Shown here: one piece after another, positions 14,332 to 26,039 of the stretch
Position numbering within the stretch: position 1 is the first letter of the stretch
Layout: each line of letters begins with the position of its first letter
Assembly: GCA_022835595.1 (NCBI GenBank)
Contig: BQUP01000003.1
Coordinates: 1,223,704-1,287,703 of the forward strand
From: Cystobasidium ongulense
Taxonomy: Eukaryota; Basidiomycota; Cystobasidiomycetes; Cystobasidiales; Cystobasidiaceae
Length of the DNA stretch: 64,000 nucleotides
Reading direction: 5' to 3'
Made by a program: the position numbers and the translations under genes
Notes under the pieces: generated by a model
What the model saw: the letters and a program-made list of their open reading frames with translations, nothing else
What the model was told of the DNA's origin: nothing
Database searches by the model: none

Positions 14332-14760
14332 ATGGCAGTCATCGTGCCCGCTAGAGCACTCCTCCGGTCTTCATCTCCCACACGCTCTATCATGTCGCGC
14401 ATGTCCTTTGCCGCCTCGCAGGGAAGCGAAGCTCACTCTGCAACCCAAAAGCAACCCATTGCTCTCGAACACGAACGCAATCTCGAGGAAGAGAAGAAGA
14501 ATGCAGCTCAGCTCGTAAAAGCGCTGGCCGAGCGATACGGAGAGCGAGCCGTCCAACGCTGGTCGACAGAGGGCGAGCAAGAGGCGTCATCCACCTCCTC
14601 CACCCTCGGCTCCTCGCCCACATCCACCTACAAACCCTTCTCAAGCACATGGGCAGCGAGATACTGGCAGCTGCAAAAAGTCAAAGCCGAGCAAATGCTT
14701 GCCGAGCTGGATCAGGTGGCGCGAGAAAAGAGCATGTCGGCAGAGGGAAAAGAAGCATAA
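14332..14760 (+). CDS. Small unknown protein, possibly mitochondrial (142 aa)
   Basis: This is an uninterrupted ORF with ATG at 14332 and TAA at 14758-14760. The first 26 residues (MAVIVPARALLRSSSPTRSIM) are Arg/Ser/Ala-rich with no acidic residue, as in a mitochondrial targeting peptide. The middle is a charged helix (ALEHERNLEEEKKNAAQLVKA), and the C-terminal helix has aromatic residues (STWAARYWQLQKVKAEQML). An E-box 60 bases upstream supports a promoter. I do not recognise the family. In-frame ATGs (for example at 14392) could serve as alternative starts. It is likely a real gene because the amphipathic helical pattern runs to the stop, but the function is unknown. Confidence 0.5.
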   Translation: MAVIVPARALLRSSSPTRSIMSRMSFAASQGSEAHSATQKQPIALEHERNLEEEKKNAAQLVKALAERYGERAVQRWSTEGEQEASSTSSTLGSSPTSTYKPFSSTWAARYWQLQKVKAEQMLAELDQVAREKSMSAEGKEA

Positions 14761-15834
14761 AGGCCTGCATACAACGATGCTATCAATCGCCTGGCTATTT
14801 CCATCTCACGCAAACCACGACTTCCGTTTATTGCATTTTACGACTTTTCGTTTCAGTTTCATCCAGCACGCGGTGTTGCGTGTGTATACCCAGCGCATCT
14901 GCCTGACAAGCCTCATGTATAGCATTTCGGGGAAGGGAAGAGTAGCATCTATTAGAACCTCTCCAGCAGTAGCGCCTTTTATCCTGGATCATTACATGTA
15001 TACCTTCCTTTCTTGCAATGAATCATTACTGTATCGCATCTCCCTGGCGATAAGTACGCAACGCTGTCCAGAAGCAGAGCCTGGATGATAGCAGCTAATC
15101 AACTCGAAAGCAGTACTGCCTGTGGATAACCATCCATTCGCCTGTCTGATGCTTGTCCATACTTATAAGAGCTCTTCCCGCTGCGAGTCGAATGAGGCTT
15201 TTCGCGACGTCGCCTCTTTGCTCTTTGCCGACTCGTGCAAGAGAGACGAGGAAGATTGCGAAGAGAAAGCTGTCTGCCCCAAGAGTCACCAAGGAGCTAT
15301 ACAGCCTGGTAGAGTAGATGCTGCAGCCCCTCGGCGTCGCACGGTGTTCCAAACGCAACCAGCTTGCACAGCGAGCTGCAGCCAGGCTGAACCGGCATCG
15401 CAAAGTACAGCCGCATCTGCATCAATCTATCGTCTATAACTTCTAGGATTCACATTTCCACCACAGCCTTACCAGAATCCAGGTTACAGAGGCGCTGGAT
15501 GGCTGCTCGCCTTGACGCCGGCCCTCTCTGCAAGGGAGGACGGACAAACTCCGCTCAAAGGAACTTTCCGAGCTCACGACCATACACAGCTTTTCGCGGT
15601 GTAGAGTTGTCATCCAGTCTAACCAACTGACCCACCTTTTCGCTGTTGAATTACCTGCAGCCTCGCCTGGTGCTCGGCGGCCAACGGACAGGCCGACAAA
15701 CTCAAGCAGACAGCCTGTCGAGGGAGCTGACCACCGCTGGATGGCCTAGCGCCAACCTGATGGCGTCTGTCTAAAGTTTGTCCTCGCTTCAACTACAACC
15801 GTGTTGTACAACAGAGGTCTTTTCACAGAGACGC
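14761..15834. other. Intergenic region with a possible small minus-strand gene
   Basis: Over 1 kb lies between two plus-strand genes. On the minus strand, 15303-15433 is open and protein-like (MQMRLYFAMPVQPGCSSL, then CKLVAFGTPCDAEGLQHLLY). It can be joined in frame through a 39-base GT-AG intron to an upstream stretch ending AAIQRLCNLDS (about 15472-15527). A possible 3' exon (15169-15232) ends in TAA. I cannot find a convincing start codon, so I leave it as a candidate. The rest looks like the 3' UTR of the small gene and the leader of the next gene. Confidence 0.3.
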
Positions 15835-18800
15835 ATGCCGCCGAGGACACCAACTCCCAATATAAGTCTGCCCACCATCGGGACACATCTATCAGATAGA
15901 GGCCATCATACCTGGCAGACTTTCAACACAAAGGCATGTCAACAAATGACTGCGCTCCATATGCTACTGCAAGGACATCCATTCTCGTTCACAAGGGCAA
16001 AGGCATCTTGGTTAAACGCGCTCTCACCAGAGATGTAAGTTTGGATCAGTCCAAACCAAGTGAATGACTTAACTGTCTGACTATGCGCTTGCCGCTCGCT
16101 ATAGGAGGCCATCAAAGATGCTATTAGCGAGTTTGACATCCACGCTGATGCGCCACAACTCTGTAAGTGGGACACCTCAGAACATGCCGCTTTGTCGCAA
16201 ACACATCACCCTTGCTAAATACATTGTCACTTTACTAGACCTCACATCCTTTGTGGGTGCCCAGGGTCAAGAGGTCGAAATCAGCAGATCGGCATTTGCC
16301 TTCATACGCGATACTATACCTGTCCATGTCCATCTTAGAGAGGAGGATGACAGTGCAGGTGAGCTACAAACCAGTCAGCGCGGGCTGGAGTACCAACTGA
16401 TTTATATATGTTTCTACTCGATCCCTAGAACGACCGCGGTGGCCAGCACTGCCCATGGCAGGACTCGTGCAAGAAGTGGCCAAGCCTGACCTGCCAGTGC
16501 AAGCTGCAGCGACTTCACGTTTCCCGTACTTGTTTGGCCGGGTCGGCGGAGAAGGCTCAAAGACGAGCGAGTCCAAAATTGAATCCAAGATGGAATCCAT
16601 ATCTGACTGGCAAAGGCATACGTCAGGTACTCCCGATACTAGCGCATCAGTCCATCGCCCGCGGCTGGAAACGTCTCAAGCACCAAAGCCGTACGCTACG
16701 CCTGTGCAAAGTCAAGAAGAGATGCTGTCAGAGAACGCTATGAACTCACTCATCAATAAATATGAGGCGCATGCGAACTCGTTGCCCTCCTCGCTCTCCG
16801 AGAGCCAACCCGGCACGTCGATTCCGAATCACGCAGGAAAAGCCTGGAATTGGTTCAAAAAAGCAGGAACCCTAGTGAAAGGCTCATCGGCAGCCGATGC
16901 TGCGGCGGACGTTAGCAAAGGTGATACTGCATCGTTTGCCAACGTGGATCCTACTTCAGCCAAAGCAAACACTATGCAAACCTCCAATGCACTTCAACTG
17001 CATGACCTGCCGAAAAGACCATCAAAAGATGACATGCAGTTTCACAGACATACTCTGAGTAAATATCGCGAAATACCAAAGCCACAGACTGCGCAGATTA
17101 CAGAAGAAATCGAGACACTTCTCCAGAGTGGGCATTCACCGCCTGCTGAGCAGCTGGAACAAACGAATCATCTGCCTCTTAAAACCAACAATGCGACCGG
17201 GGCAGTGCGGGCTTCTGAAAATTGGGGTCCGGGATCACTGGTATTAGATGACGGTATATCGGAAAGTAGTACAACGCTCAATGACCCGCAAGATTCGAAG
17301 CGACCGCCATGGTGGGCTAAACCTGTTGATGCATTTGACGAAAAGAATCGCAGAAAGTTGGGCCTCAAACCATTGCATTTGAAGAGGAACGAAACAGGCA
17401 ACATAGAAGATTTTGCTCCTGAAGGCCGGGAATTGCCAAATGAGCGAAACCGAAGTACTTCGCGGACAAATCGCCCACCCTCAATTGCTACAGCTGCGTC
17501 GAGAGACAGACAAATACAAACGGGAAAGGTCTCACCGGGGGTACCACTAGCTGGTCAGCGGAGGACAAGAATGAGTAGGATAGCCCCTATAAACAAGGAC
17601 GACAATAATGCGCGACCTCTGCCAGCTGACATACCAGAGTCACCATTCTCTTCGAGGCGCTTTACCAGACTCGACAGTATGCAAATCGGACACAGAGCTG
17701 CGCAATCAAGGGGTATGATTCCTCACGATGCTGTACCTGATGAGCAGCCCTCGAGAGGCTTGGAAGGACATCTGTCAGAACCGACCAAGTCGAACCCGCC
17801 TAGAACACGAGTTGAGGCCGAGGACGCACTGCCCACGAAAAGTTCTAAAGAAGCCCGAGCTCGTGTGCAGCGTGCTTCTTCCGACAAATCTGAAGAGACA
17901 GCATCAAACCCTACACGTTCAGCTGCGGTTCCACCGAAAGAGGCTATTACGAATCTGAGAGGCGCGGGTATGTTCTATCTTTTCAAGTCAATTGTCTGAC
18001 CTCGACTGACTTCTTTCACGCGATAGGCACAGATCCCAAACCGACAGTGCCTGTAGCGTTTCGCCCGCACGTCAGGCCCGTACCAGTCAGTCGATCCTCA
18101 AGCCAGCAGAGCGGGACTTTTGCGGCGGCAGCTATGGCTGCGCGGCGACAGATCACAAGGGATGGCAGTACTTACGGTGAGCAGCATGCGGCCCATCAAG
18201 ATAGACACGGCGCAACCAACGATAGGAGAACGGTCAAGCAACGGACATCCTTATCGTCTCTAAAAGACTTTGTCGCGGCAAATCTGCCTGACGAAGAAGG
18301 ATCTCAAGCTGAAAAGAACGACGATGAAACAGCGATAGTCAATGTTCAACGCTTGGTGCTAGGGCCGATGGATCTATCTTCCCCAAATCGTAAAGGATCG
18401 ACACTTGTTCTGAAGGCCAAGCTAGGGTTGTCCCAGCTTTCGCTAGAGTGGCAGCCCGAGTCGAAAGTTGTCCTTAACTTGCCGTTCGATGCTATCGCTG
18501 GCCTGCGAGTAAGTGGTGGGAGGAAGTTGGGAATACAGTGCTGTAGAATAACCTATGTCTTACCTCATCTCATCTGCAGCTACCTGACCCCGACTGCAGC
18601 GAATCGTTCATCATCATCAAGCCCACGACGGGGGATGTCCGCTCGATTTTGATTGAGGTGGATGCAGAGAATCTCCTCGTCTTTCAAAGGTTTGTTCTGG
18701 TATTTATCATGGGTCTGGGGGCAGATCTGGACCATGTATCGTGAGTGTGCTTTCTTCGTGCTAGATAGCGTGGTTGTACTAAACGAGTCTTGGGCAGGCC

Positions 18801-18840
18801 GGGAGACTTTTGCAAGATTTCCGAAGCAAACGGGTGGTAA
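15835..18840 (+). CDS. Large unknown protein with a possible C-terminal PH-like domain
   Basis: The ATG at 15835 opens MPPRTPTPNISLPTIGTHLS. The following exons read EAIKDAISEFDIHADAPQL, LTSFVGAQGQEVEISRSAFAFIRDTIPVHVHL and a long exon of about 1.5 kb (to 17967). The last exons read LVLKAKLGLSQLSLEW, then LPDPDCSESFIIIKPTTGDVRSILIEVDAENLLVFQ. The middle 500 residues are Ser/Pro/Arg-rich and probably disordered. The conserved-looking ends suggest an N-terminal helical module and a C-terminal beta-rich, PH-like module; both are inference. A final intron (18741-18797, with TACTAAAC branch site) leads to a short exon PGDFCKISEANGW ending TAA at 18838-18840. Without that splice the frame stops at 18742-18744. 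I do not recognise the protein. The length is about 800 residues. Confidence 0.65.
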
Positions 18841-19095
18841 TAGTAGATCCAGGTTTAATGTGTACGCAGGGAAATGTAGTCTATTCAAGCCATTGTACAT
18901 GCTCTGCTTCCCGTATTCCCTCTTGCTTCCTGCCGTTACCATCAAGTGGAAATGGAAAGCCGTGCACGTGACCAGTTCTCTCGTTTTCTCCTTCTCAATA
19001 CATCGACACGAGTTGGCGCAGCTCCAACAGCCGCAGCAAAGTAGACCAGCACGTCAGGCTACACCGTTGCTCTGCAGCACATCCCGCCCGCAGTC

Positions 19096-21980
19096 ATGGA
19101 TCTCTCGCTCAACTTTGCGACAGACGACGCTGCTCCTCGCGGGCGCAAGGCAAAACCTGCTGCTGGGGCAAGACGGCGACAGCAGCAGCAGCAGCAGCAG
19201 AAGGGCAAGAGCAGCTACAAGAGCCAGCCAGCAGCGACTACTGGAGCGCATGGCGATGGGAACGCAAGCTTGGCCTCGACATCCGGCGCCCCTGCTAAAA
19301 GTACAGCAAACTCGCACAATGCTGCAGGCCACCACCGCGAGCAGCAGCAGCAACAGCATGCAGGAGCGTCCACCAGCGAACAGGACGCAGCTGCAAAGAC
19401 ACCACTGACCGGCAGACCCCAGGTCATCAGCAGCCTCTTTCCTAAGTTCCCGCCTGGAACACGCCGTCCAGAGGTAGCAGCCGCCACCGACACGCAGGAC
19501 GAAGCGGAAGACTCGCCAGCAGCAGTGCTGGATCCCTCGAATGCGCCCTCGATGGCTGACGACTTTGCCAGCTTACCACTGCGGGCGAACATGGTCGCCC
19601 ACCTCAAAGGAAAGATGGGCCTCGCACACCCGACTACGATCCAAAAGCTGGCCGTCCCATTTTTGTGCAACAGCGAGACGCGCCAGAAAGACGCCATTCT
19701 GCAGGCACAGACAGGCTCAGGAAAGACGCTGTCGTATCTCCTGCCTATCATCGAAGACCTGCTTAGAATTGCAAGCTCCGCCTCGCAGCCAGGCAAACCA
19801 CTCGACCGAAGTATCGGTACAATGGCCATCATTCTTGTGCCAACCAGGGAACTGGCGAATCAGACCTTTGAGGTCGCGTGCCGTCTCTTGTCTTTCTCGT
19901 CGGACACTGGGTCTGCGAGCCACCGATGGATCACTCCGGGACTTCTGACCGGAGGGGCCCACCGTCAGCACGAAAAAGCTCGCTTGAGGAAAGGTATTCC
20001 CCTTCTGATAGCTACGGTATGCTGCTTCCCATTCACTCTAAAGCTTTCTTTCCAGCTTGCTGACCCATTCATACGCAGCCTGGCCGTCTTCTAGACCACC
20101 TCGAAACCACCAAGGCCTTCCGCATAGCAGGAGAAGTTGTTCGCAAGCCCAAAGATCCTTCCTCGAGCAGAGGAGGGCAAGAAGCAATAGATTCAGACGA
20201 TGAGTTCGCCATCGAAGACAGTCTTCAGGCACCTCTCGTCGGACCCGAAGGCGGAGATGACGAGGTCTCCTCCGATGAAGACTTCGAAGGAAAAGGTGTC
20301 TCACGCTCACATCGGCGCAACGCACCTTTGACATCTTCTCAGGAAACGACCATCAATCCGCATCTCAATCTGCGCTGGCTCGTTCTAGACGAAGCCGACA
20401 GACTTATGGATATGGGATTCGAGCCACAAATTACCTCAATCATGAACCTGCTGGCTTCACGCCTGGACAAGCGGAAAGCTGCTCTCGCTCGCGCACTCAA
20501 TAACGGCGATGTGAGAAGCCGGCTTGCAGGCCAACGACGCAAATACATAGAGCTCGATCAGCGAAGAACTCTCCTTTGCTCGGCTACAATTCAAGAAAAT
20601 GTGGAAAAGTTAGCAGGCGTAGCGCTAAAAGAACCCCTTCTGATCAAAGGTGATGGAGATAAGGCTCAAGATAGTAAAACATCCAATAAACCAAACGATG
20701 GCTCCTCATGGAGTCACTATGCTCCTCCTTCGCAACTCTCGCAAATGTACGCCACAGTGGAACCCAAACTGCGCTTTGTCGCTTTAATTGCACTTCTACG
20801 ACAACTCTTGCTTGCACCTGCCACAGCCTCAGCTCCTTCACAAAAGATCCTGGTGTTCCTATCGTGTACTGATTCTGTCGATCTACACTGGCACGCTATG
20901 GCAAACCTACGAATGGGCCGTGAACCTGGAGGGGAACTCAAGAAAGACAAAGAAGATGCCATTCGCACGCAGTCTGTCATCTTACCCGGTACGGCTGTGT
21001 ACCGGCTACACGGTAGTCTGGACTTGAAGACCCGTCTGTCAAGCTTGAAGGCTTTTGCTAGCAATAAGAGTGGCCCAGCGGTGCTATTCTGCACCAGTGT
21101 CGCTGCTCGAGGTCTAGACGTGCCTGATGTCAACTGTGTCATTCAATATGACCTGCCAACCGAGGTAACTGAATTTTGCATATTGAAACAATACCAAACT
21201 GACTCGTGAGATATTTCAGGGCGGAGTCACAGAATACGTACATCGTGTGGGTCGAACAGCGCGCGCAGGTGCAGGCGGACAGTCTTGGGTATTCCTTCTT
21301 CCGTCAGAAGCAGGCTGGGTGGACTGGGCGGAAAAAGAGATGAAACAAAGTGACGATGGATCCATAGAGAAACGTCTACACGAACGAACTATACACTCTT
21401 TATTGAAAAGCGGTTACGGCGGGAAGGACGCGCGCGATTACGAAACTCGTGCAACAGACGTGCAGATGGCATACGAGAGATGGGTAGCAGACGACTCTTC
21501 GGTAAGCCTTTCCACCTGGAAAGTTCGTCCACCTTCCTTGTAGGCTGATTTTTGGCTCTTCCATCAAAGAACTTGAATCTGGCACGAAAGGCCTTTTCAA
21601 GTCACGTCAGAGCCTACGCGACGCATCCAAGCAATGAAAAGGAGATTTTCCATGTCAAGAACCTCCATCTGGGCCATCTTGCAAAAGCATTCGGCCTACG
21701 TGAGGCACCGGCGGGCATCGGCGGTGTGCCAAAGCAGAAGAAGCAAGCGGCTGGCGCTCGTCTGGCACCAGAGAACAAACGCAAGAGGCCCTCGGGCAAC
21801 GATTCCGACAGTTCAGAGGAAGCTACTCCAGACCCCAAGAGGCCTACTATACCACGTTCTGGTCGCGCTCTCGAAGGTAAAGGATTGCATGGACCTCACG
21901 GTGTCACCCGACGCGACTTTAACATCGCCAACACGTCGGCTTTGGAGGCGCTTGTCGCGCGGAAAGGAGTTCGGAAATAG
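19096..21980 (+). CDS. DBP7: DEAD-box ATP-dependent RNA helicase DBP7
   Basis: This is a nucleolar RNA helicase of the DBP7/DDX31 group, needed for early 60S ribosomal subunit assembly. The ATG at 19096 opens [20 protein letters not shown], followed by a Gln run and the family signature [12 protein letters not shown]. Helicase motifs are visible in order: AQTGSGKT (I), PTRELA (Ia), TGG (Ib), [15 protein letters not shown] ([18 protein letters not shown]), SAT ([12 protein letters not shown]), then [17 protein letters not shown] (V) and [10 protein letters not shown] (VI). Introns interrupt before PGRLLDHL (20017-20078), at 21163-21220 and at 21501-21570. An acidic insertion ([13 protein letters not shown]) sits between TPGRLL and motif II. 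The basic C-terminal tail ends at TAG 21978-21980. An E-box lies at 18965-18970 in the promoter. Confidence 0.93.
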
Positions 21981-22118
21981 ACAAGGTCGGGTGCGATGTT
22001 CGTCTATTAGATCTAAGGCTTATCATTTGCCTGAGTAATTTACTACGACCTGTACGGTGTAGTGCTATTGTTGTTGCTATTTAATACATTTTAGGGAAGT
22101 TGCAGGATATATTGACGT

Positions 22119-23435
22119 CTACCGTGGCCCCAGGCTTTCGCGAAGCTCTTGGAACCGCCGCCACTCTTCTTCAGGCATTTCGTACGTGTTTGCGCCTTCT
22201 TCTGGGAATGTCCGGCTTTTGACTTCGTCGTGATAGGCGCGCAATGCATTGGGGACATCTTCTGCTAAATTTGCGAATTTCTTGCAGAACCGAGGGACTC
22301 GTTCAGTCATGCCAAGCATGTCTGTTTGCACCAGTACTTGACCTGCGCACGCTGAAGATGCGCCAATGCCTGTGAGCAGTAGCATAGTCAGCTTTGAAAT
22401 TTACGTGTTTGGCTGCAAGGAGAAAATGTCTTTACCAATTGTGGGTATCCGCAAATCGGATACAAGGGATTCTGCAAGTCGAGAGGGGAGTGCTTCTATG
22501 AGTATTGCGAAAGCACCAGCTTCTTGGAGAGCCAGAGCGTCTTTTGTGATTTGCAGCGCTGATTCTGCAGTTTTGCCTTGTACTCGGAAGCCAGAGAGCG
22601 CAGACTAGCGGGATGTCGGGTGGAGCCACAGTAGTAAGTAGATGCGATACGGTTCTGCAGCACCTGGTCAAGGATGGAGACCCACCTGTCTTTGAGGCAT
22701 GAGACCGATGTGTCCCATTACAGGAATTCCGATGTCGACTAGTCGGGATACCAAGGGCAGGACATCCTTGCCTCCTTCAATTTTGACAGCCTCCATTGCT
22801 CCTTCTCTCAGCATGCGTATAGCGTTTGTGACGCCAATTTCCATTGAAGCCTGATGGCTTCCAAAAGGCATGTCGCCTATGAGCAAGGGTGATTTTGCGC
22901 CGCGAGCGACTGCGCGGCAGTGGTAGAGCATCTCTTCCATTCCAATCTCGTTGGTGGATGCATACCCGCATGCAACCATGGCGAGCGAGTCGCCGACGAG
23001 ACAAATGTCGATACCGGCTTCTTCGAGGTATCTGGAGGGATGTCGGTCCAGAGTAGGCGGTGGCCACGTGAGAGAGGTCAGCCAGGATGACCACAGTCTC
23101 CACGCCCGACCGGATCTCACCTTGCACTGTGAAAGTCGTAGGCGGTGAGCATGCTGATGGGCGTGCCGGTCATGAACATGTGCTGGAGGGAGCGGAGGGT
23201 CACTTTTTTGCGAAGTTTTGTGGCTGCCGGGGGAGCCGTGTCAGGGAGTCCTACCAAGCGCACGGTAGGAGCAATACTGACCATCTGACCGCTCTGAAGG
23301 CCGCGTGCTGTACCTGCGTGCTGCCTGTCCTGGCGATATCGCTGGTGCACACTGGCTGCACGCTGAGGGTGATCGACCAGCACCACGGCGGATGGCCTTG
23401 ACGAGGCTGGCAGACAGCGTGGATGCAGCTTGCAT
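22119..23435 (-). CDS. ECM31: Ketopantoate hydroxymethyltransferase (PanB)
   Basis: This enzyme (EC 2.1.2.11) adds a hydroxymethyl group from 5,10-methylenetetrahydrofolate to 2-oxoisovalerate, giving ketopantoate for pantothenate and CoA. The start ATG is at 23433-23435. The first about 50 residues ([20 protein letters not shown]) are Arg/Ser/Ala-rich, a likely mitochondrial presequence. The body shows [138 protein letters not shown] and a C-terminal [16 protein letters not shown]. Three or more short introns are present (for example near 22390-22440, 22615-22690 and 23045-23125). The stop is at 22119-22121. The family assignment is secure. Confidence 0.93.
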
Positions 23436-24261
23436 GGTGGACAGAGGTGTGCGGATCTGGTCTTGCTGCTCGTGTCTCTATCCTATCAATAATGTCAAAG
23501 TAGTACTAATCCATACTAATGAAGTAATAATAATATCTAGATACTCTCTAGAAAGATGTTATCAATAATGTAGAAGTAGTGATAACGTATTAATAATACT
23601 ATTCTAGAAAGTATACTTTCTAGAAGGATACTATTATTAATTGAAAAGTAGTACTAATGAAGTAATAATAATATCATTCTAGAAAGGATACTTTCTAGAA
23701 AAGTGTTATTAATAATGTAAAAGTAGTAACACTATATTAACAAAATCTTTCTAGAAAGAATACTTTCTAGAAAAGTATTATTAATAATTTGAAAGTAGTA
23801 CTAGTACAGTAATAATAATATCATTCTAGAAAGTATACTTTCTAGAAAAGTACTATTATTAATTTCAAAGTAGTACTAATACATTAATAATAATATCATT
23901 CTAGAAAGTATACTTTCTAGAAAAGTACTATTATTAATTTCAAAGTAGTACTAATACATTAATAATAATATCATTCTAGAAAGTATACTTTCTAGAAAGA
24001 TCTTATTATTATCTTGTGAATACTTTTGTTATACTAATAATAATATCTTTTATTTGGTTAATACTTTTTTAATGTTAATAATAAGATCCTTCTAGAAAGA
24101 ACACGCTGCGTCTTGATGCTGCTCCTCTACACGCAGTGGCAAACAGCAAGCATACAAGACGTGCAAGCTGGAAAGCTCTGTCTATCTCTCGCCATCTCCA
24201 GTACCAACTCACTTTGAACTGACGCTGGGAGCGCCCTCCTGCACAGGCACCCTGCCATGCC
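23436..24261. promoter_or_regulatory. Divergent intergenic region ECM31-WSS1
   Basis: This stretch lies between two divergent start codons and must hold both promoters. Most of it is the 75-base AT-rich array; only about 50 bases on the ECM31 side and 165 bases on the WSS1 side are ordinary sequence. Confidence 0.6.
23485..24095. repeat. AT-rich array of a 75-base palindrome-bearing repeat
   Basis: About 600 bases of very AT-rich DNA interrupt otherwise balanced sequence. Exact phase marks (TCATTCTAGAAAG) recur at 23821, 23896 and 23971, a 75-base period, with degenerate copies back to about 23520 and a damaged copy to about 24095. Each unit contains two copies of the 12-base palindrome CTTTCTAGAAAG, or close variants, around a GTATAC centre, so the whole core (26 bases) is self-complementary. 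The rest of the unit is TAGTACTAATACATTAATAA-like. There is no coding potential. The edges are abrupt on both sides. Confidence 0.9.
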
Positions 24262-25820
24262 ATGATGGCGTCGTCGTCGGGCCCGCCTGGCGATGTAGGC
24301 CAGGTCAAGGTGAGGGCACGTATATCAGTCAAAGCCAGCAGTGAGCTGATACGACCTGCACACTCGCAATCATCCAGGTGGTCAAGGACATGCCACGCAT
24401 GGATGAAGCGCTGACTCTCCTCAAGAAGCTGCACAGTCTCTGCAAGCCCATCCAGAAGAAGTAGTAGGTGCTGGTGGTGGCAAGGTCATTTCGCCTAGCT
24501 GACGACGCAGACTAATGTGATGCATACTCTCTCTCTCTCTTCTGCTGACGGCCAAATCTCACTCTGGATTACTCACAAAGCGGATGGTACCTCCCCACCC
24601 TCACCGAATTCTTTCCAAGCAACCCAAACCTCCTCGGGATGAACCGAAACCACGGCGAGACCATCTTCATCAGACTTCGACCCGCCGACGACAAGTCTTC
24701 GTTCTTACCTCTGGAAGAATCCCTCGTTGGGACCCTCTTGCATGAATTCACCCACAACGTCCATGGACCTCATCACAAACAATTCTACGAGTTCCTGGAT
24801 AAATTGCAAGACGAGTATGATGTACTGCGCACAGGGGGATACAGCGGTGAAGGCTTCTTTAGCGAAGGCAAGCGAGCCGGCTACACACCCAATCTACCTC
24901 CGCACTTGGCCCGCGCAAAAGCTCTTCAAGGCGCACAACATCGCCAGCAGATCTACAGTATAATGGGACCCGCTGGTGGAAATAGGTTGGGCACCGGCAG
25001 ATCTACACTCGGCAAGACGCCCAAACAGATGGCTGCCGAATCAGCTGAGCGGAGAGCACTCGATGATAAAGCTTGTGGTCATGGTGAAGCTGTGTCAGGT
25101 TTGTCCGTCGAGCAGGAAATGGACAAGGCGACCCAAGAATCGACTACCATGTCTGAAGCTAAGACCGCAAGTACTTTGGTCGGGGCATCTGGCAGCTCGA
25201 CACCCAATACATGCACTGAGACTAGTGGACATGAATCAGACGACTCAGATATAGAAATTGTGTACCCTACAGAGGCGGCGGGCCCGAAACTTCTAGGGAC
25301 AGCCAAGGAAATTCGAAAACCGCCTATGACCAGCAAAACTTCGGAATCCAGGAAGCGCCCATTGACTCAGCCGTTGGAGCAAGCACGCAAGTCATTGAAG
25401 ACAACTGAACAGAGCTGGATCTGCCAAGTTTGCACATACGATAATGAGAAGCCGATGGCGCTGTGCTGCGAGATATGCGGCACACAGAGGCTAGAAGACA
25501 AGCCAGGGCCTGGTGCAAATGTACGGAGCGGCAATCACAGTTCTTCTGCGTCGTTTATGAACCCAAGCCAGAGATCTTCGGGGAAGACTTATTCAGCAAC
25601 CTGGTAAGCTCTAATTTCCCGACGGCTCGAGACAGAGCTTTTCGCATTGTCAGCGCTGATCCTCGTACCTCCTCGTCGCATCTGTTCGCCAATTTACTCT
25701 CTCTGATCATGACGATGCTTTAGGGTGTGCCATCTGTGTGGTGCAGAAACCGAGCATCAGTGGTGGACGTGTCGTTTATGTGGTCATATGAAGCTGTCGA
25801 GTTCAGATTCGAATGGTTAG
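24262..25820 (+). CDS. WSS1: WSS1-type WLM-domain metalloprotease with two zinc fingers
   Basis: WSS1/SPRTN-type proteases degrade DNA-protein crosslinks in the nucleus. The ATG pair at 24262/24265 opens MMASSSGPPGDVGQVK. Exons 24262-24309 and 24378-24463 join to 24581 onward, giving KKYGWYLPTLTEFFPSNP. The WLM domain follows with NLLGMNRNHGETIFIRLRP and the zinc-binding HExxH-x5-H motif LLHEFTHNVHGPH, then GYSGEGFFSEGKRAGY. A Ser/Thr/Glu-rich linker (SDDSDIEIVYP, a possible SUMO-interacting motif) leads to a RanBP2-type zinc finger (WICQVCTYDN, then CCEICGTQR). A second Cys-x2-Cys pair of fingers (WVCHLCGAET, WTCRLCG) is encoded across the last intron (25605-25722). The stop TAG is at 25818-25820. 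The motifs are complete, so it is likely active. Confidence 0.88.
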
Positions 25821-26039
25821 TTGCGGGTGACTTCTGACTTCATTATCAGTTCCGGTTGTTGTTGTATCTTTCATGGTAGGTTCGTTACTGGAAACTCATT
25901 GCAATGCTATGCTGTGTCTTCATTCTTTCGCCTCCACATGACGGCGCTAGCCTGCACGTGATCACCCAGCCTTCCGGTCCGAACAGAATTCGCAGCAGCC
26001 GGCTTTCTTTCCTGCCAACCCACCCATACTGACTGCACC

